This document shows positions 9,699 through 19,570 of a stretch of DNA of 26,955 nucleotides, in pieces. Source of the DNA: Pleurotus djamor (taxonomy: Eukaryota > Basidiomycota > Agaricomycetes > Agaricales > Pleurotaceae); contig JAPEVF010000126.1 of NCBI GenBank assembly GCA_029747585.1, positions 74,999-101,953 of the forward strand, given 5' to 3'. The translations under genes were made by a program, and so were the position numbers. The notes under the pieces were generated by a model. That model did no database searches. It saw only the letters and a list, made by a program, of their open reading frames with translations, and was not told where the DNA came from. The first letter of the stretch is position 1. Every line of letters starts with the position of its first letter.

Positions 9699-10970
9699 TC
9701 AATAGATTGATTGGTCTCGGGTGGTGGTCTGGGGCCATGGCGCGCAAGGTGGAAGTTCATTGAGTTCGTCGGTTCCGAAGTAACCGGAAAGTGGCAGCGA
9801 TTTGATGAAATAGGAGCGGATCAGGTCCTCAGGAGCGTTTACGGGGGAACGGATTTTCAAAGTTTTACCAAAGTCTGATTTGAGTCTGATTGCATTTTTA
9901 TTATCTAGGTCACATAGAGATAGTATCTCGCATACGGAGCACTCATAGTCTACATAGAAGCTACGTACAATCTCCGACGCTGCTGGCATTGGCGCGGGGA
10001 GAGAATAGTAACTCTGAGGGAGCTGGTGCCGTGGAAGCATCAGAACCCCAGGAGGAATACGAGGCAGCAAGGGGATCTACTTCGTCAAATATCGCAGTAG
10101 ATATATCAAAATACTGTATAGGTGTCGCAGTGGCAAAGAATAGCTGCGTATCTGGGAGAGCAGTAACAATTTCTCGAGAATGCCTTTGGGCAACCGCAGT
10201 GGTAGATGCTGGCGACAGACTCTGTGACGCATACGGCACACCTTGGGATACTTGGGATGCCGGACCCAAGGAATCCGTAAATTTTGTCAAGTCAGATGGA
10301 GAATCATCAGTGTAGAGTGTAGACGGGGTTTCTAAGTCTGAAGTGAGAGCGTCCTGAAGACGAAGGTGGTGTCGGACGGAGTTAGGCCTAGATATGTATG
10401 AAAACCTAAGGAAATTACCTGAAGCGTTGTCAAAGAGGGGAGGGACGCGAGCCTCGGACGTCCAAACTCTTCGCCGTCAATATATGACAGTGGCACACCA
10501 TTGGGAGGTTCAGCCTCGCTGGACTCATGGGGGCGTCGGGTTCGCCCATTGGTATGCCCGTTTTCAGTGCCACTGGTCCGTCCCTCTGCATCAGTTCCTG
10601 AGCCAACGGCAGCTTCGCGCGTGTTACGACCGCGAGTTCGAGACAAGTTACGCAACGCAAAGGCGAGCTATCAAATTTTAGCTCTGACTTCATGCACTCT
10701 AAGCTTACTACTCACGACGGCAGCCTCTGTGACCACAACCGCACCATAAGCAGCGATGAATATCAGAGGTATTGGCATGCTGGGATGTCCGAGAATGAGA
10801 CTGAGGAAGGAGCGAGTCTCTGGAACTCCATAGACCAAATGCGGCGCCCTTCCATACCCTTCTTCATATAACATGAGGAAACCACCAGGCCTTGTCACAT
10901 TCTTAGCGACTGAGCGCTGAGTCACAGAAGTGATTCGCAAATGACTTGATTTCAAGATACGTAGGATCAT
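9699..10970 (-). CDS. Unknown protein with one predicted membrane helix
   Basis: Not recognised. Model: complement(join(9699..9904,9969..10353,10419..10667,10716..10970)), 1095 nt, 364 aa; all three introns are GT-AG and the frame closes. About residues 65-95 are hydrophobic (MPIPLIFIAAYGAVVVTEAA then VLAFALRNL), consistent with one transmembrane helix. This is followed by a basic then polar, low-complexity region (RTRGRNTREAAVGSGTDAEG) and a Ser/Thr/Ala-rich stretch. The C-terminal 70 residues (KSDFGKTLKIRSP...SGYFGTDELNELPP) look more structured. The N-terminus is uncertain: the ATG at 10970 is only 33 nt after the GH31 stop, and a later ATG (LMLYEEGYGR) is possible. The first exon is in the same frame as the GH31 stop codon. 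Confidence 0.55.
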
Positions 10971-11003
10971 CACATCATGAATGCCAACGACGGGTGCATC
11001 ACG

Positions 11004-14000
11004 TTAGTCTGCCAGTGTTCCGGACAAGATACCAGACTTCTCGCCAATGTAGAACACGGGTATCTGATGCAAGGGGGCGTCGACCGTCACGGTAGAGCCT
11101 CCTTGGCCAAAGTCTCTGTCCGACCACCTGAACACAGTTGTATGAGTATTGAGGAAATGCTTGGAAAGAAGAACGCGATACCAGTGTCTCCACCTGAGTC
11201 CTTGATCGACCATGTCCTGAGATAGCTGAGGAAGGTATACATCTTTCGTGGTCGCGTTTTCAATGCCTACTGGCGCGACGAGGAGTTGGGGCCCTTATCA
11301 GACAAGCAGAGATCAGCGGCTCGATAATACGTGATGGGCGATCGATGCTTTAAGCTTTACCGAACATATACTGGTGAACAATGAGCGGGTCGTTGCTTGC
11401 TGTGCCGGAGACAACGATGGGGTCTGAAAGCGAAAAGTCATAGTAAAGCGGACGCATGATGGTCCGTCCAGTCGCCTGCAACAAGCTAAACAGGTGCTTC
11501 ACGTAGGGGATTAGCTGATAGCGTAGTGCAATGTACTGGGTGTGATGGTGTGATGGGAGATTAGAGATATACTTTTTGTGAATATACAGAAGTGACCGAC
11601 CTCCTTGAGTATTGCAAAGTTCTCAGCGCCATACGACCATGGCTAATGGAGGGGGTTAGTGATTAATTCATATGAAGCACGTCAAAGTTGATACTTCGTT
11701 AGGGCACGGGTTAGCGTGAGGTGGTGTAGGCGACCGTGCTAAGGAACATATTCGTGTTCTGCGGCAGAATGAACCCAGGTGTTAGCTCAAAGTACGCATG
11801 AAGACTGACCCATGCACGCGTGTCTGACCGAGAAGTTAGTGAAGACCACGGCTGGCATTGACGAACGCTTACGAAAGGGAGAAACACCCCCATTGCGAAC
11901 CACCGGACAAACAATTCTCTGCCCTGGAAAGGAGGACGGTCGGTTGGGAATGCTGAGAACAGAGGGATTGACTAGACGCACGGATTCAGTATCGATGTCG
12001 AGTCCCGCGAATCCGCCTATATCCACAGTCCATGACGAGATGCCGGATGCAGACACGGATACGCCTGAGGTGATTTGTTGCAACAAAACATCAAAACGAC
12101 TATCCGTGTCTCCACTCCATAGGTATGAGCAGAAGCGTTGGCCGCCTGCGAAGGTGCTCCTCGTTAACGACATGAATTCACAAGAGGTATCATCGACGGT
12201 TGCGCCAGTGAGATTGCGAAGACCCTCATCAATAGCCTTTTGATGGAACCAAGGGTACATTTTCCCGGAAGATTCCTGCGATCCGATAAAGTACTGTGCA
12301 AACGACCGAGCATAGGGGATAGAGCTGATATTCTGTCCATCTGATGTGAAAGTTTTTGTCAGCAAGTAGGCTTCGTGGGTTGCCCTATATGAAACCCTCA
12401 CTATTTTCGAAGGGTTCTCCCAAGGTTCCGCCTGAAATGAATTAGGCGACGTCGTGGAGTGGAGGCGTTCATGATCACGTACCATCTGCCTGGTCAATCC
12501 AGAAATTGTGGATTCCTTTTGAAAAGTAACTTTCATTCAACCGCCGCCCTGGAACGGCATGAGTACGAGGACGACCTCACGCCCAGTGCTTACATAGGAA
12601 CTCTCTTGCATCGGGATTCGTAGAGTCGATCAAGCGAGTATAGACACCCTCAAATGAATCTTGGATACCAGGACCATCTCTGGCCGATGCTAAGAGGCCT
12701 TGTTCTTGGAGGGAAATATAATTCTCCGATAGATCCTCCACGCTGGGCCAAAGAGAGACCATAAGCTCCGCTCCCGTCAGTTCTTTGACTTTCCGGACCA
12801 TATCTTCGGGGTCAGGCCAGAAGGCTGGATCAAAGGACCTGCTCAGTTGGTAAGCAAAGTTGATACGTAGCCCGATAAGTCAGTCTCACCAGTCTCCTTG
12901 GAATCGCCAATTGAAGAAGTCTTCAGAAAGGATACCATGTCATAGTGAGTTTCCGATCGAAAAAAATCATCCATAGTTACCAATGACAATCAGCGAGACA
13001 TTAACTTGCTCGTCGTGGAATCGTTGAGCCAAGTCAATGACTTGAGTTTGATTGTAATATCGCAACTTTGACTGTTGATACCCAAGGAGAAAATCAGGCG
13101 GCGTGGGCTGACGGCCTGTTAGTGGGAGTCAGTATTGCGATCGGAGCATTAGCACGATTTCGCTCGCACCCGTGACACCGGTGTATTGCCGTTGAAGAGA
13201 GTCGTAGTCTCCAACCGGGGCTGTCGTTCTACATACAGTCTGAGTGACATTGAGTTGACATGGTCGCTCGATTGTCTCACATCCAATAATCAACGATCGT
13301 ACTCTCGCTCGACACGAACCTCGTTCGTAGGGGACTGAATTCTAAAGAGGATTTTGAGTGAGGTGAGTTACTACGAGATGACATCAATGCGGTCACCTAG
13401 CTGTCCTTGACTTGGCATATTGAAGAAGTGAAGATAGCCCTATGAGTCACTGTGAGAGATGATTCGTAGACGAGGACCAGAGCAGCTTGCCTTGTTTGAC
13501 ATGTACACCGGTAAAGGTACATGCGAATTGTAATTGATGAGGTCAACGACTTGTCCTTTCTTGTTGACAGAGTGATCTTTGCAACAAGCTTGCTGCCCAA
13601 CGCCATAAATTTGCTCATCGGGCGTCGATGTGAATGAAAACTGGGCTTCAAAACTGGAAGCGCGAAAATCTTGTCGGTAGTACCTTGCCTGAAGGGCTTT
13701 CGCATCAGTATACTCCGAGATGAGTAAAGTTCGCGTTCCGTTTGGCTCTACGCGGAAGAAGGACAGAACTCCGGAAAGAACCCCAGCGACAAGGTCACCA
13801 TTACGGATAGTCGCGCTGCCTTGGAAAGGTAGCTTGATATCATGAGCAAGTCCTTGTCTGCCGCCAGGACCTTCAAGCGGTGGGTCAAGCAGCGCGGAAA
13901 GCTCAAGACCCGAAGGATCTCGCATCAAACTCGCCCTTACGCGGATGCCATGATTCCCGAATGGCTATGGAAAGGATGAGGCTTTGATGTAGGACCAACA

Positions 14001-14149
14001 GGAAAGGAGCGTACCTGGATAAAGATGCGCTCGAACCCATTTTGGAGCCGGATCCCCGTTGAATTGGGTTGAAAATATGGGGTAGGCGAACCAAAAACTC
14101 TGAGTGAGAGTACAAAGAAGCTTACACAGAGAAGGAATGCGGACATCAT
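11004..14149 (-). CDS. Secreted GH31 alpha-glycosidase (alpha-xylosidase/alpha-glucosidase-like), paralogue 1
   Basis: Likely a retaining exo-alpha-glycosidase acting on terminal alpha-xylosyl or alpha-glucosyl residues; the substrate cannot be fixed from sequence. Model: complement(join(11004..11127,11182..11293,11361..11535,11601..11642,11695..11758,11810..11823,11873..11923,11982..12340,12402..12431,12483..12548,12594..12838,12890..12920,12981..13115,13170..13228,13281..13341,13397..13439,13491..13964,14015..14149)), 2220 nt, 739 aa. Signal peptide at residues 1-20 (MMSAFLLCVSFFVLSLRVFG). GH31 marks: GVGQQACCKDHSVNKKGQ, PTPPDFLLGYQQSKL, DFFNWRFQGDW, FWIDQADGG (Asp413, putative nucleophile), YLWSGDTDSRFDVLLQQ (Asp504, putative acid/base), ELFVRWFAMGVFLPF, RPLYYDF and FGQGGSTVTVDAPLHQIPVF. 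The start has two consecutive ATGs. Every exon except 11 and 18 has the same length as in its neighbour paralogue. The intron at 13440-13490 uses a GC donor. Confidence 0.88.
13440..13490 (-). other. GC-AG intron in GH31 paralogue 1
   Basis: The exon ends AAG and the intron begins GCAAGC, then ends CATAG. Splicing here gives MSNK followed by GYLHFFNMPSQGQL, exactly as in the paralogue, where the same donor is GTGAGA. The exon lengths on both sides (474 and 43 nt) also equal those of the paralogue. GC-AG is the commonest non-canonical intron type. Confidence 0.8.
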
Positions 14150-14180
14150 CGGTAATGATCACGAACGGGGGAGAGTGGAA

Positions 14181-14190
14181 ATATAAATAG
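14181..14190 (-). promoter_or_regulatory. AT-rich TATA-like element of GH31 paralogue 1
   Basis: On the minus strand CTATTTATAT lies 32-41 nt upstream of the ATG at 14149. The intergenic gap to the upstream GH31 stop is only 245 nt, so promoter and 3' UTR of the neighbour share it. Motif match only. Confidence 0.3.
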
Positions 14191-14394
14191 TACATAGGCA
14201 TGGAAGGCAGTGAGAAGTTAAGTGGTTGGAAGCACCAGGGATGGTGATAGAAGGGCTACACAAAGGCAGGGACTCGACTAACTCTGACATAGAAGCATGA
14301 AAATCGTGGGATGGTCGTACAGAAGGCGGAGGAAACGGAAGAGCAGAGCCGAAACGACCAAGTACAGCGAAGGGAGGAGGATGCCGAGCAAGTA

Positions 14395-17300
14395 TTAGAC
14401 TCGGCCTGTGAGTATGTCTGCCTTTGAACCCAAGAAAAATACTGGGATCTGATCCAGCGGCGCGTCGACTGTGACTTTCGAACCACCCTGTCCAAACTCT
14501 GTATCTGTCCACCTATGACAACATCAATACGCATTATTAAGCATCTACGCGAGAGGAATTCGCACCAATGCCGCCACTGCAACCCTTGCGCAGTCATTTC
14601 CTGGGACAATTTAGGTAGATAGACGTCATGAATGGTGGTATTTTCGACGCCAACGGGCGCTACCAACAGCCTCGGTCCTGAGGTATCATTAGTCAGAGGT
14701 AGATTTCTTCCAGCCGAGAAACGAACCAAACATATATTCATGAGTGATAAGTGGATCATTGTTGGCAGTTCCAGACACAACGAAAGAATCTGTCAAGGAG
14801 AAATCATGGTACAAGGGGCGCATGATGGACCGGCCCGTGGCTTGAAGCATCACAAAAAGTTGCTTGACGTAAGGAACCAGCTGGTAACGCAAGTCGATGT
14901 ACTACAAGTACCGTAAGTCACTAGGTGCCAACATCCTGATACATGACTAACCTTCTTGATGATCACGAAGTTCTGGTCACCATATGACCAGGGCTGAGAA
15001 AGCATTAATCAGTAAATGAAAGGTGCTTCGAGGCAAAGAAACTGCACACTTCATTCGGACAAGGGTTGGCTATGGGAGGAAATGATGGACGTGGGATTGA
15101 ACAGACGCGATTCCTGCACTAAGAAGTCAGAAACATCGTGAATCACAGGCGGGAGGTGAATGCCATACCCATGAACACGGGTCTTGAAAAATGGAATCAG
15201 TACTATCAGGGTAGGTTCGCGGGGCGACTTACATAGGGAAGGAAGACACCCATTGCGAACCATCGCACGAATAATTCTTTACCCTAAGTGAGGAAGCCCA
15301 TGAGGCTTGACGCAAGGCGACAACCACCGAAAACACTCTCACCGAAGCTGACTCAACATTCAAACCGTCAAAGCCTCCGATGTCCAACGTCCACGATGAG
15401 ATACCCGAAGCAGCAACAGACACGCCAGCCGTAACCTGCTGCAACAAGACATCAAAGCGACTTGATGTATCACCACTCCACAAGTACGAGCAGAATCTTT
15501 GTCCGCCGGCGAAGGTGCTTCTCGTGAGTGACATGAATTCACAAGAAGTAGATTCATTTGTCGTCCCTGTGAGATTATGGAGTCCTTCATCGATGGCCTG
15601 TTGATGGAACCACGGGTACATTTTCCCAGTTGCTTCCTGCGTTCCGATGAAATACTGAGCAAAGGACCGAGCGTAGGGGACGCTTCTGATGGCATTTTGA
15701 CCATCTAGTTTACGCATGAGTGAATCTTGCACGAAAGAGAAGAGAAGGTGCGCACTGTTTTCGAAAGGCTCTCCCAAGGTACCACCTGATCCAGACAAGC
15801 TTAGCGTAAGTCCATGATGGTAGTACGATAGCAAACATACCGTCGGCCTGGTCGATCCAGAAGTTATGAATACCTTTCGAAAAATAACTATCGTTTAAGC
15901 GCTTCCCTGTGAATAAGCCCAGTCAACATCTAAGCAAAGCATGGGGATGCCAAAGAAAGCATGATACATACACAAGAATTCACGCGCGGCTGGATTCGTG
16001 GAATCAACCAGTCGAGTATATACGCCCTGGAAGGAATCTTGAACCCCGGGACCATCCCTGGTAGTCGCGAGAAGCCCGTCTTGTTGCATGGGGATGTAGT
16101 TCTCCGAGAGATCTTCGACGCTCGGCCAAAGCGAGACCATGAGCTCTGCGCCAGTCAACGATTTGACNTTTTTTGGCCATCGCTTCGGGATCAGGCCATA
16201 ACGTAGCATCAAACGACCTGATCAGTAACTGGTGCATTAGAAGGGGTCTCGTAAAGAAGGGATACGACGCGACATACCAGTCACCCTGGAACCTCCAATT
16301 GAAAAAGTCTACAATCACAACATATCAACAACAAGCAATGTCGGCTTTAGATTAAGGCTCACCGATCACGATGAGTGATACCCGAACTTGTTCATCATGA
16401 AAACGCTGCGCTAGGTCGACGATCTGCGTTTGGTTGTAATAGCGAAGTTTGGATTGTTGATAACCAAGCAGGAAATCGGGCGGAGTGGGTTGGCGGCCTG
16501 GAAGATGTTTCAGCCAAGTGTGCCTGAGATGGAGTGGATAATCAAGTAATATAAACCCACCAGTAACTCCAGTGTATTGCCGTTGAAGTGCGTCATAATC
16601 TCCGACAGGTGCTGTTGTGCTAAACGACCATGAGAAATCGGCCAGGACAATAGAGTTTGTGCCAGACATACATCCAATAATCGACCACCGTGGTTTCACT
16701 TGCGATGAGTCTAGTCCGAAGGGCACCAAATTCTAGATGATGTTAGCGACGAGGGCCTCTCGACTGGAATGGAACTCCTCACCTAGCTGGCCTTGGCTAG
16801 GCATATTGAAAAAGAGGAGATATCCCTGAGCAAACGGTCAGCGCACCGACCACCTTCGGAAACCCAATATTCTCACCTTATTTGACATGAACAACGGGAG
16901 AGGCACATGCGAGTTGTAATTGATGAGATCAATTACCTGTCCCTTCTTGTTCACAGAATGGTCCTTACAGCATGCCTGCTGTCCAGCCCCGTAGAACTGT
17001 TCATCTGGAGTGGATGTGAAAGAGTACTGGGCTTCGAAACTAGAGGCCCGAAAATCTTGACGGTAATAACGGGCCGGGAGAGCCTTCGTGTCCGTATACT
17101 CCGAGAACAACAGCGATCGCGTCCCATTGGGCTCAACGCGAAAGAAAGACAGCGAGCCGTTAGAGACTTCAGACACAAGATCACCGTTTCGAATCGTTGT
17201 ATTGCCTTGGAAAGGAAGTCGAATATCAAAAGAGAGGCCCTGAAGTCCTCCAGGACCTTCTAGTGGTGGGTCAAGCAGAGCCGAAAGTTCATGCCCAGAT

Positions 17301-17535
17301 GGATCTCGCATGATACTCGCTCTGACACGAAACCCATGGTTTCCAAAAGGCTGGCGGTTTCGTGAGCAAGACCACCGTCGGCATCATGAGGATGGTATAC
17401 CTGCACAAAGACGCGTTCGAAGCCATGTTGAATCCGTATTCCAGTCGAGTTGGGAGAAAAATACGCGGCTGAAGACAAGCATTGAGCAAGAAAGATGAAA
17501 GATAATAAAAGCATCGTTATGGTACCGTTGAGCAT
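14395..17535 (-). CDS. Secreted GH31 alpha-glycosidase, paralogue 2, frame broken by one N
   Basis: Same family and likely reaction as the adjacent gene. Model: complement(join(14395..14512,14566..14677,14727..14901,14952..14993,15050..15113,15169..15182,15233..15283,15343..15704,15756..15785,15841..15906,15972..16217,16278..16308,16363..16497,16561..16619,16672..16732,16783..16825,16877..17350,17401..17535)). Without the N at 16168 it is 2217 nt, 738 aa. The signal peptide ends near CLSSAAYF. Catalytic marks are FWIDQADGG (Asp413) and YLWSGDTSSRFDVLLQQ (Asp505). DFFNWRFQGDW, RPLYHDFSLTD and FGQGGSKVTVDAPLDQ are also present. The N follows a run of six A (coding strand) and must be dropped to keep KVKSLTGAELM in frame, as in the paralogue. 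The start at 17535 gives an exon of the same length as paralogue 1; a second in-frame ATG at 17514 would fit better with the very close TATA elements. Introns differ strongly from paralogue 1 in sequence, so the duplication is old. Confidence 0.86.
16168..16168. other. Frame-breaking ambiguous base in GH31 paralogue 2
   Basis: The N sits next to a homopolymer (six T on the plus strand). The exon is 246 nt with it and 245 nt without it; the matching exon in the paralogue is 245 nt. A homopolymer length error is the likely cause. Confidence 0.7.
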
Positions 17536-17550
17536 TCCGAACCATTCCTG

Positions 17551-17571
17551 GTTTTATAGGGCGAATTTATA
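17551..17571 (-). promoter_or_regulatory. Two TATA-like elements of GH31 paralogue 2
   Basis: On the minus strand TATAAATT (17564-17571) and TATAAAAC (17551-17558) lie 16-36 nt before the first ATG. This is very close for a normal transcription start and may mean that translation begins at the second ATG (17514). Confidence 0.4.
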
Positions 17572-18660
17572 GCGAGCGGGAGAAGGAACAGCACATGCTC
17601 TCATCGTTACTCAGAGAACACTAGCACTGAGAAATGGGTAACCTTCCAGAAGCAAACTCAGTATCCTGTGACCATGCGGCGCGCCTATGAGAACCAGGTT
17701 TTCGTAGTAACAGAACGCGGAAAGTTCGAAGCAACTGGGATGTCCAGAGGTAAGCCGGCAGATTTAAAAGTGGCAGGCACCTCAGAGTCTCTCGAGACTC
17801 ACAAGGCTGAAAGGGGGAGCCATCAATTTAGACTGATCCCCGACGCCGTTAGCCATTCTGTTTCTGATAGGCAAGGACCTCGTGACTCGTGAGTCCGCAG
17901 TGCGTTTTTGCCCATGTATTAACGAGCCTCCAGAGGCGGGGGTTCGCGAAGTCCAGCGCATCGACAACCGTCATCCTCTCGAAACTGAGGTTGGTTTCCA
18001 ACAGCTACCTTGGGGGACACGACAGTTGTCAGAAGGCTCTGGATGAGACCAGCAAATCAGCTGTCTGAGAGCAAAGGATATCCGAGAGACTTACATCTAG
18101 CACATTCATTCGCCCAGTCCTTAGGCGTTTGCATTTGGTTTGCATGAATATTGGAACGACGGGGACCACCGTGACGCGTGACCACGTTTGGAGCGTGGGA
18201 GCATTGCACGTGAGGACCTCACAGCCCGAAATCGGCAAGGCTCCGCTCTTCTCCTGTCAATACTCCTATCTTTTTAAAACATGGGACGAAATGTCCTCTC
18301 ACCTCTTTTGGAGGTTTCTATCGCCTTCCCTTAAGCAGGATACAGCTGAGGTTGGAGCTACTGCGTGAGCACTCTTACCGTCACTGCGTATATTCTCCCA
18401 TGACGGTTCCTGATGCACCACCTATCTGACGACATCGCAGTGCTAACTTTAGCAATCAATCAATGCTAGGTCAACCAAAGGACCTAGTATTGGGGTGGGT
18501 ATTAAAGGGGCAGGTGGGAGTGTTAGAAATGATAACAATGACCCTTGAGATGCTTCCACATGGACGGGTCTGAGATTGGCCTGAGATGGGAATTATTGGA
18601 CAGCCAGAGACAGGGCGACGACGCCTGTTTGATGGAGAAATTTGTACACTACGCTCATCG
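17572..18660. other. Spacer upstream of GH31 paralogue 2
   Basis: No supported gene. The short frames on both strands lack motifs. It should include the GH31 upstream regulatory region. It contains an E-box-like CACGTG near 18207 and a short perfect inverted repeat at 18466-18487. Confidence 0.4.
18466..18487. repeat. Short inverted repeat
   Basis: CTAGGTC (18466-18472) and GACCTAG (18481-18487) flank an 8-nt loop. It could be a dyad binding site or chance; nothing else marks it. Confidence 0.4.
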
Positions 18661-18670
18661 GTCGCCGAGT

Positions 18671-19527
18671 CTATGGGCTCCGTGCAGAGTTGCCGTAGGC
18701 GAGCGCTGTTAGCAACCTATAAATACTCTCAATCACTTCAACCTCCGTTCCTGATTCAATGAAGGGAAGTACATCGTAAACCAGTAAGGGTCCAGCTGTT
18801 TCAAAGGTGATGATCTGGACATGTACATATGGGTTCTTTGAGACAAATAAAGGTATCTGAGGGGACAAAGTGGGTTCGACGGCCTCATTGAACCCTAAGA
18901 ATTCCTTGAGGACTGAGAGGCCCTGAGCAATTGCGCAAATTGCCAGAGGTGCACATTGATTGAAGTTCATGCCTTTGGTGTAGTCTAACCGAAGCCAGTA
19001 AATTTATGCGATACGCTGGCATATGTCTGCCCGACATGTAAAGGCTTGGCATTGGGATGCATGAGGAACTCCGTCGTGTGAACTGGTGGTCGCGCGAGCT
19101 AAATTTGCTCCGCGCCATGTGCCAAATCCATATGCTTCCGCCACCACCTCACTGTTGCATGGTTGCCAGCGATGTATATCCTCTGACAATTTGGACTAGC
19201 CAGATGTCGGGCCTAGTGTCGGTGACGCGACAGTCTTACCGAGTTTCCTATTGATGAAATTGACTGAAATTCTTTATCTAGTTGAACCCCGTTGTTGCGG
19301 AAAAAGGTGGCATGAGAACGTCTTTCGCGTACCTCCATCTGTCGCCCGATATCAATGGATCCGGTGCAGATTTGTCCAGTTCCACTGCACCCATGGCTTC
19401 TATGTGCCAAGTTAAGCCACCGCATGGTTAGTTCCAAGTCGCCCCTCACGCTTATCGAAAAGAAGTACCCCATGTAGTTACTTCGGCTGTTACTTATAGT
19501 TCGCTGGATCATTCCAGCTTTCCTCAC
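18671..19527 (-). pseudogene. Decayed, 5'-truncated aldehyde dehydrogenase gene (tentative)
   Basis: On the minus strand the frame 19213-19527 contains DLELTMRWLNLA followed by SGTGQICTGSIDI, which resembles the ALDH segment around the catalytic cysteine (consensus D-L-E-x-A-x-x-W ... G-Q-x-C). It then has FQSISSIGNS, like the usual KVGNPF step. Further along, frame 18671-18970 has AVEPTLSP, then FETAGPLLVYD and VIESIYRLLTALAYGNS, which resemble the EPT, E-x-F-G-P-V and EYGLTAA segments in the right order. The N-terminal 60% with the cofactor site is missing, because the transporter ATG on the other strand lies only 44 nt upstream. The C-terminal end with the GxVWVN and PFGGxKxSG motifs was not found, and the parts do not join cleanly. 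I infer a relic rather than a working gene; chance resemblance is possible. Confidence 0.42.
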
Positions 19528-19570
19528 GTCTCTTCCCTAGAGGACCGTCCTGCTGGTGCCGACAAGAATC

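Noticed and set aside
17668..17967. Opposed short frames that might be a small secreted protein
   Set aside because: No hydrophobic signal sequence or cysteine pattern in either strand.
18129..18368. Plus-strand 79-codon frame upstream of GH31 paralogue 2
   Set aside because: No motif or conserved feature; more likely part of the spacer.
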